From contig CAJXEB010000022.1 of the NCBI GenBank assembly GCA_913052585.1, forward strand, positions 1-35,298: DNA of 35,298 nucleotides. Reading direction: 5' to 3'. The DNA is from an uncultured Flavobacteriaceae bacterium. Lineage in GTDB: Bacteria > Bacteroidota > Bacteroidia > Flavobacteriales > Flavobacteriaceae. The position numbers and the translations under genes were made by a program. This document shows positions 32,984-35,298 of the stretch, piece after piece (positions within the stretch are counted from its first letter, which is position 1; every line of letters begins with the position of its first letter). The notes beneath the pieces are model-generated. The model did no database searches, was not told the origin of the DNA, and saw nothing but the letters and a program-made list of their open reading frames with translations.

Positions 32984-33913
32984 ATGGATATACGTAAAGA
33001 AATAAACGAAATAACGGGGTTTAATAACCTGGAGCTATTAGCTCATCAAGTAGTGGAAGGGTTTATTTCTGGCTTGCATAAAAGTCCGTTTCATGGGTTT
33101 TCGGCTGAATTTGCAGAACATAAAATTTACAATCAAGGAGAAAGTATCAAGCACATTGATTGGAAGTTATTTGCGAAGACGGATAAGTTATACACCAAAC
33201 GATACGAAGAGGAAACGAACTTGAGGTGTCATTTAATAATAGACAATAGTAGCTCTATGCATTATCCTTTATTAACGGATTTTGATATTAATCATCTAAA
33301 TAAAATAGGGTTTTCGGTATTGGCTTCTGCGGCTATCATGAATTTACTAAAACGTCAAAGAGATGCTGTTGGATTAAGTATTTATAGTGATGACTATGAT
33401 TTTTATAGCAATGAAAAAGGTAGTGAGCGTCATCATCAAATGTTACTGGCTAAACTTAATAAAGCATTAGCTACTAAAAGAGATCGAATTAAAACCCAAA
33501 CCTATGCATATTTGCATGAAATAGCGGATAAGATTAAAAGACGTTCGATGGTCTTTCTATTTACCGATATGTTTCAGAGTGATTTGGAAGAAGAAAAGTT
33601 ATTTGAAGCACTTCAGCATTTAAAATACAATAAGCATGAGGTCATATTGTTTCATACCTATGATAAGGAAAAAGAAATAGAATTTGATTTTAACAACAGA
33701 CCGAAGCGATTTGTAGATGTAGAAACAGGAGAACATGTAAATCTTTATGCTGATAATATAAGAGGGAATTATGAAGAAGCCGTTAAAGATTACTTCACAG
33801 AGCTTAAGATAAGGTGTGGTCAATATAGGATTAAGTATGTTCCTGTAGATATCAATAAAGATTTTAGTACAATTTTGACAACGTATCTAGTAGAGCGTCA
33901 AAAGTTTGTGTAG
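32984..33913 (+). CDS. DUF58 (vWA-like) protein
   Basis: A 309-residue protein. The N-terminal half has the GEHRKYxxGExxxxIDW-type DUF58 pattern (SAEFAEHKIYNQGESIKHIDWKLFAKT, around residues 45-70), followed by a von Willebrand A-type domain with a MIDAS-like DNSSS (IIDNSSSM). Family members often work with MoxR-type AAA ATPases in complex assembly or metal insertion. No MoxR gene is next to it here; it lies 66 bases after trxA. Cytoplasmic by appearance, since there is no membrane helix. Role unknown. Confidence 0.85.
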   Translation: MDIRKEINEITGFNNLELLAHQVVEGFISGLHKSPFHGFSAEFAEHKIYNQGESIKHIDWKLFAKTDKLYTKRYEEETNLRCHLIIDNSSSMHYPLLTDFDINHLNKIGFSVLASAAIMNLLKRQRDAVGLSIYSDDYDFYSNEKGSERHHQMLLAKLNKALATKRDRIKTQTYAYLHEIADKIKRRSMVFLFTDMFQSDLEEEKLFEALQHLKYNKHEVILFHTYDKEKEIEFDFNNRPKRFVDVETGEHVNLYADNIRGNYEEAVKDYFTELKIRCGQYRIKYVPVDINKDFSTILTTYLVERQKFV

Positions 33914-33950
33914 AAAAATAAATAAAGTTTATTATTTCTTTAAAAATAGT

Positions 33951-33980
33951 TTGCAATAAACAATAGGAGGTGTATATTTG
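33951..33980 (+). promoter_or_regulatory. Promoter of tRNA-Asp
   Basis: TTG (33951-33953), 19-base spacer, TATATTTG (33973-33980): the best full match to the Bacteroidota promoter in the window. It lies 35 bases before the tRNA. Confidence 0.75.
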
Positions 33981-34015
33981 CCCTCGCTAATAAGCAATAG
34001 TAATATTGTAAGCAC

Positions 34016-34089
34016 GGTCTGGTAGTTCAGTTGGTTAGAATACCTGCCTGTCACGCAGGGGGTCGCGAGTTCGAGTCTCGTCCAGACCG
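34016..34089 (+). tRNA. tRNA-Asp (anticodon GTC)
   Basis: A complete cloverleaf of 74 bases: acceptor GGTCTGG pairing with CCAGACC, discriminator G, anticodon stem CCTGC/GCAGG with loop CTGTCAC (anticodon GTC at 34050-34052), and a T-arm GCGAG-TTCGAGT-CTCG(T). The 3' CCA is not encoded (GCAAAA follows), so it must be added later. Confidence 0.97.
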
Positions 34090-34150
34090 CAAAAAAATGT
34101 TGTGTTGAGTCCTTTAAATAGGGCTTGTGGTTTAGTAATAGACCGATGAG

Positions 34151-34179
34151 AAGCTTATCCAAATGGATGGGCTTTTTTT
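34151..34179 (+). terminator. Probable terminator of the tRNA-Asp transcript
   Basis: A 9-bp stem (AGCTTATCC with GGATGGGCT, two G-U pairs), AAAT loop and T7 tract, about 60 bases after the tRNA. Confidence 0.75.
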
Positions 34180-34218
34180 GTTTAACAATTTGTCGTAATT
34201 TCGAAACAAAAAGTATAG

Positions 34219-35244
34219 ATGAGCACATCAAAAAATCATATCCCAGAGGCATACAATGTTAAAACACCCATACATTCAGATAAATACCTAGTAAACGGTG
34301 TTCTTAAACAATGGACCGGTGAAAAAGCTGAGGTATACTCAAATATTTATTATAAAGATGGAGCGCCAACATTGTTGGGTTCAGTTCCTGATATGGATTC
34401 ACAGGCTGCCAATCAGGCAATTAACTCTGCCGTTGCTGCTTTTGATAAAGGAAAGGGTGATTGGCCAACCATGAAAGTGAAGGATAGAATTGCTTGCATG
34501 ATGACTTTTGTCGAAAAGATGCGGCCACATCGGGAAGAGGTAGTTAGGCTACTAATGTGGGAAATTGGAAAGACTAAAAATGATGCCTACAAAGAATTTG
34601 ATAGAACAGTTGATTATATTCTAGATACTATTGAGGCTTATAAGAAGCTTGATAGGAAGAGTGCAAGGTTTGAAAATGAAGGTGGAATATTTGCTCATAT
34701 AAGAAGGAGCCCTCTTGGGGTAGTACTTTGCTTAGGGCCTTATAACTATCCTTTAAATGAAACATTTTGTTTGCTTATTCCAGCTTTGATCATGGGGAAC
34801 ACAACCATATTTAAACCAGCCAAGCTTGGGGTGTTATTAATTACACCATTACTAAAAGCATTTCAAGAAAGCTTTCCGCCAGGGGTAGTAAACATTGTTT
34901 TTGGTCGTGGCCGCAAAATTGCTGCTCCCATAATGCAAACAGGTTTTGTAGATGTACTTGCTTTAATAGGCCATAGCACATCTGCAGTAGCGCTTCAAGA
35001 TGAACATCCATTTAAAAATAGATTGAGATTAATTTTAGGTCTTGAGGCAAATAATCCAGCGATTATTCTTCCAGACACAGACCTTGATCTTGTGGTGCGA
35101 GAGTGTATTGCAGGTACACTTTCTTATAACGGGCAGCGGTGCATTGCATTAAAAGTACTATTTGTACATACAGACATAGTAGAAGAATTTAATAAGCGGT
35201 ATGCAGAGGCTGTAGACGCATTAAAATTTGGATTACCATGGTAG
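34219..35244 (+). CDS. GapN-like NADP-dependent aldehyde dehydrogenase, 3' end lost
   Basis: An aldehyde dehydrogenase superfamily protein of the non-phosphorylating glyceraldehyde-3-phosphate dehydrogenase (GapN) type, which makes NADPH and 3-phosphoglycerate. Readable: [13 protein letters not shown] with Asn176, Lys199 (FKPAK), Glu276 (LGLEANNP) and catalytic Cys308 ([10 protein letters not shown]). The frame gives only 341 residues where such enzymes are about 480-530. It stops just after KFGLPW, a place where homologues continue with a Glu-Lys-Gly stretch. The stop falls at the edge of a G/T-only tail, so the truncation is probably an end artefact and not a real mutation. A TAATTTCG element (34196-34203) precedes the ATG. 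Confidence 0.82.
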   Translation: MSTSKNHIPEAYNVKTPIHSDKYLVNGVLKQWTGEKAEVYSNIYYKDGAPTLLGSVPDMDSQAANQAINSAVAAFDKGKGDWPTMKVKDRIACMMTFVEKMRPHREEVVRLLMWEIGKTKNDAYKEFDRTVDYILDTIEAYKKLDRKSARFENEGGIFAHIRRSPLGVVLCLGPYNYPLNETFCLLIPALIMGNTTIFKPAKLGVLLITPLLKAFQESFPPGVVNIVFGRGRKIAAPIMQTGFVDVLALIGHSTSAVALQDEHPFKNRLRLILGLEANNPAIILPDTDLDLVVRECIAGTLSYNGQRCIALKVLFVHTDIVEEFNKRYAEAVDALKFGLPW

Positions 35245-35298
35245 GATTGTTGTTGTTGTTGTTGGTGTTGTTGTTGTTTGTTGTTGGTGTTGTGGTTG
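35245..35298. repeat. Low-complexity G/T tail at the window end
   Basis: The last 54 bases hold only G and T except for a single A, mainly TTG units. It does not look like the coding sequence it interrupts. Most likely a read-end or contig-end artefact. Confidence 0.7.

Noticed and set aside
33932-34252. A 106-codon open frame on the minus strand
   Set aside because: It runs antisense across the complete tRNA-Asp gene and the start of the GapN-like gene; its translation has no family look.
1-35298. CRISPR arrays, insertion sequences, phage or defence genes
   Set aside because: No regularly spaced repeats, no transposase or integrase motifs and no terminal inverted repeats were seen on either strand.

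Overview
The window is about 35 kb of AT-rich DNA from a member of the Bacteroidota, most likely the family Flavobacteriaceae. The evidence is a set of lineage-typical features: a protein with a C-terminal type IX secretion (T9SS) sorting domain, DUF4271 and DUF4296 proteins, a DNA polymerase III alpha subunit with an N-terminal proofreading exonuclease, an S16 with a long acidic tail, Bacteroidota-type -7 promoter boxes (TAnnTTTG) and almost no Shine-Dalgarno sequences. Genus cannot be decided from the sequence alone. Nearly everything is chromosomal housekeeping; no phage, insertion sequence, CRISPR array or defence island is visible.

Layout. 1-5.6 kb: end of pckA, then hemD with a DUF4271 membrane protein (minus), a polyprenol-phosphate mannosyltransferase / dihydroorotase / DUF4296 lipoprotein operon (plus) and an SDR-type reductase (minus). 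5.7-11.1 kb: tyrS, a decayed YHS-domain gene, a three-gene minus operon (LuxE-like acyl-protein synthetase, transglutaminase-like membrane protein, DUF350 protein) and a T9SS-exported protein. 11.3-17.3 kb: a two-component system, a MurG-like glycosyltransferase, trmB, a LysE-type exporter with an alkyltransferase-like protein, and an Mrp/Nfu iron-sulfur pair. 17.3-22.9 kb (all minus): a metallophosphoesterase, acetyl-CoA synthetase, glutaryl-CoA dehydrogenase-like enzyme and Rieske oxygenase. 23-25.2 kb: an AdiC-like antiporter coupled to a DDAH/arginine-deiminase-fold hydrolase. 25.2-27 kb: rpsP-rimM-trmN6 (minus). 27.1-35.3 kb: a lipoprotein, dnaE, trxA, a DUF58 protein, tRNA-Asp and the 5' part of a GapN-type aldehyde dehydrogenase, which runs into a G/T-only low-complexity tail that looks like a sequence-end artefact.

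How the genes work together. Several short operons use a TAATG stop/start junction (six cases), which suggests translational coupling. The most suggestive multi-gene units are the LuxE-like / transglutaminase-like / DUF350 operon, whose function is unknown, and the antiporter plus amidino-hydrolase pair, which points to import and hydrolysis of arginine or a methylated arginine. I did not find a convincing wholly new system. The best leads are these two operons, the hairpin in the rpsP leader, and the fresh-looking YHS pseudogene.
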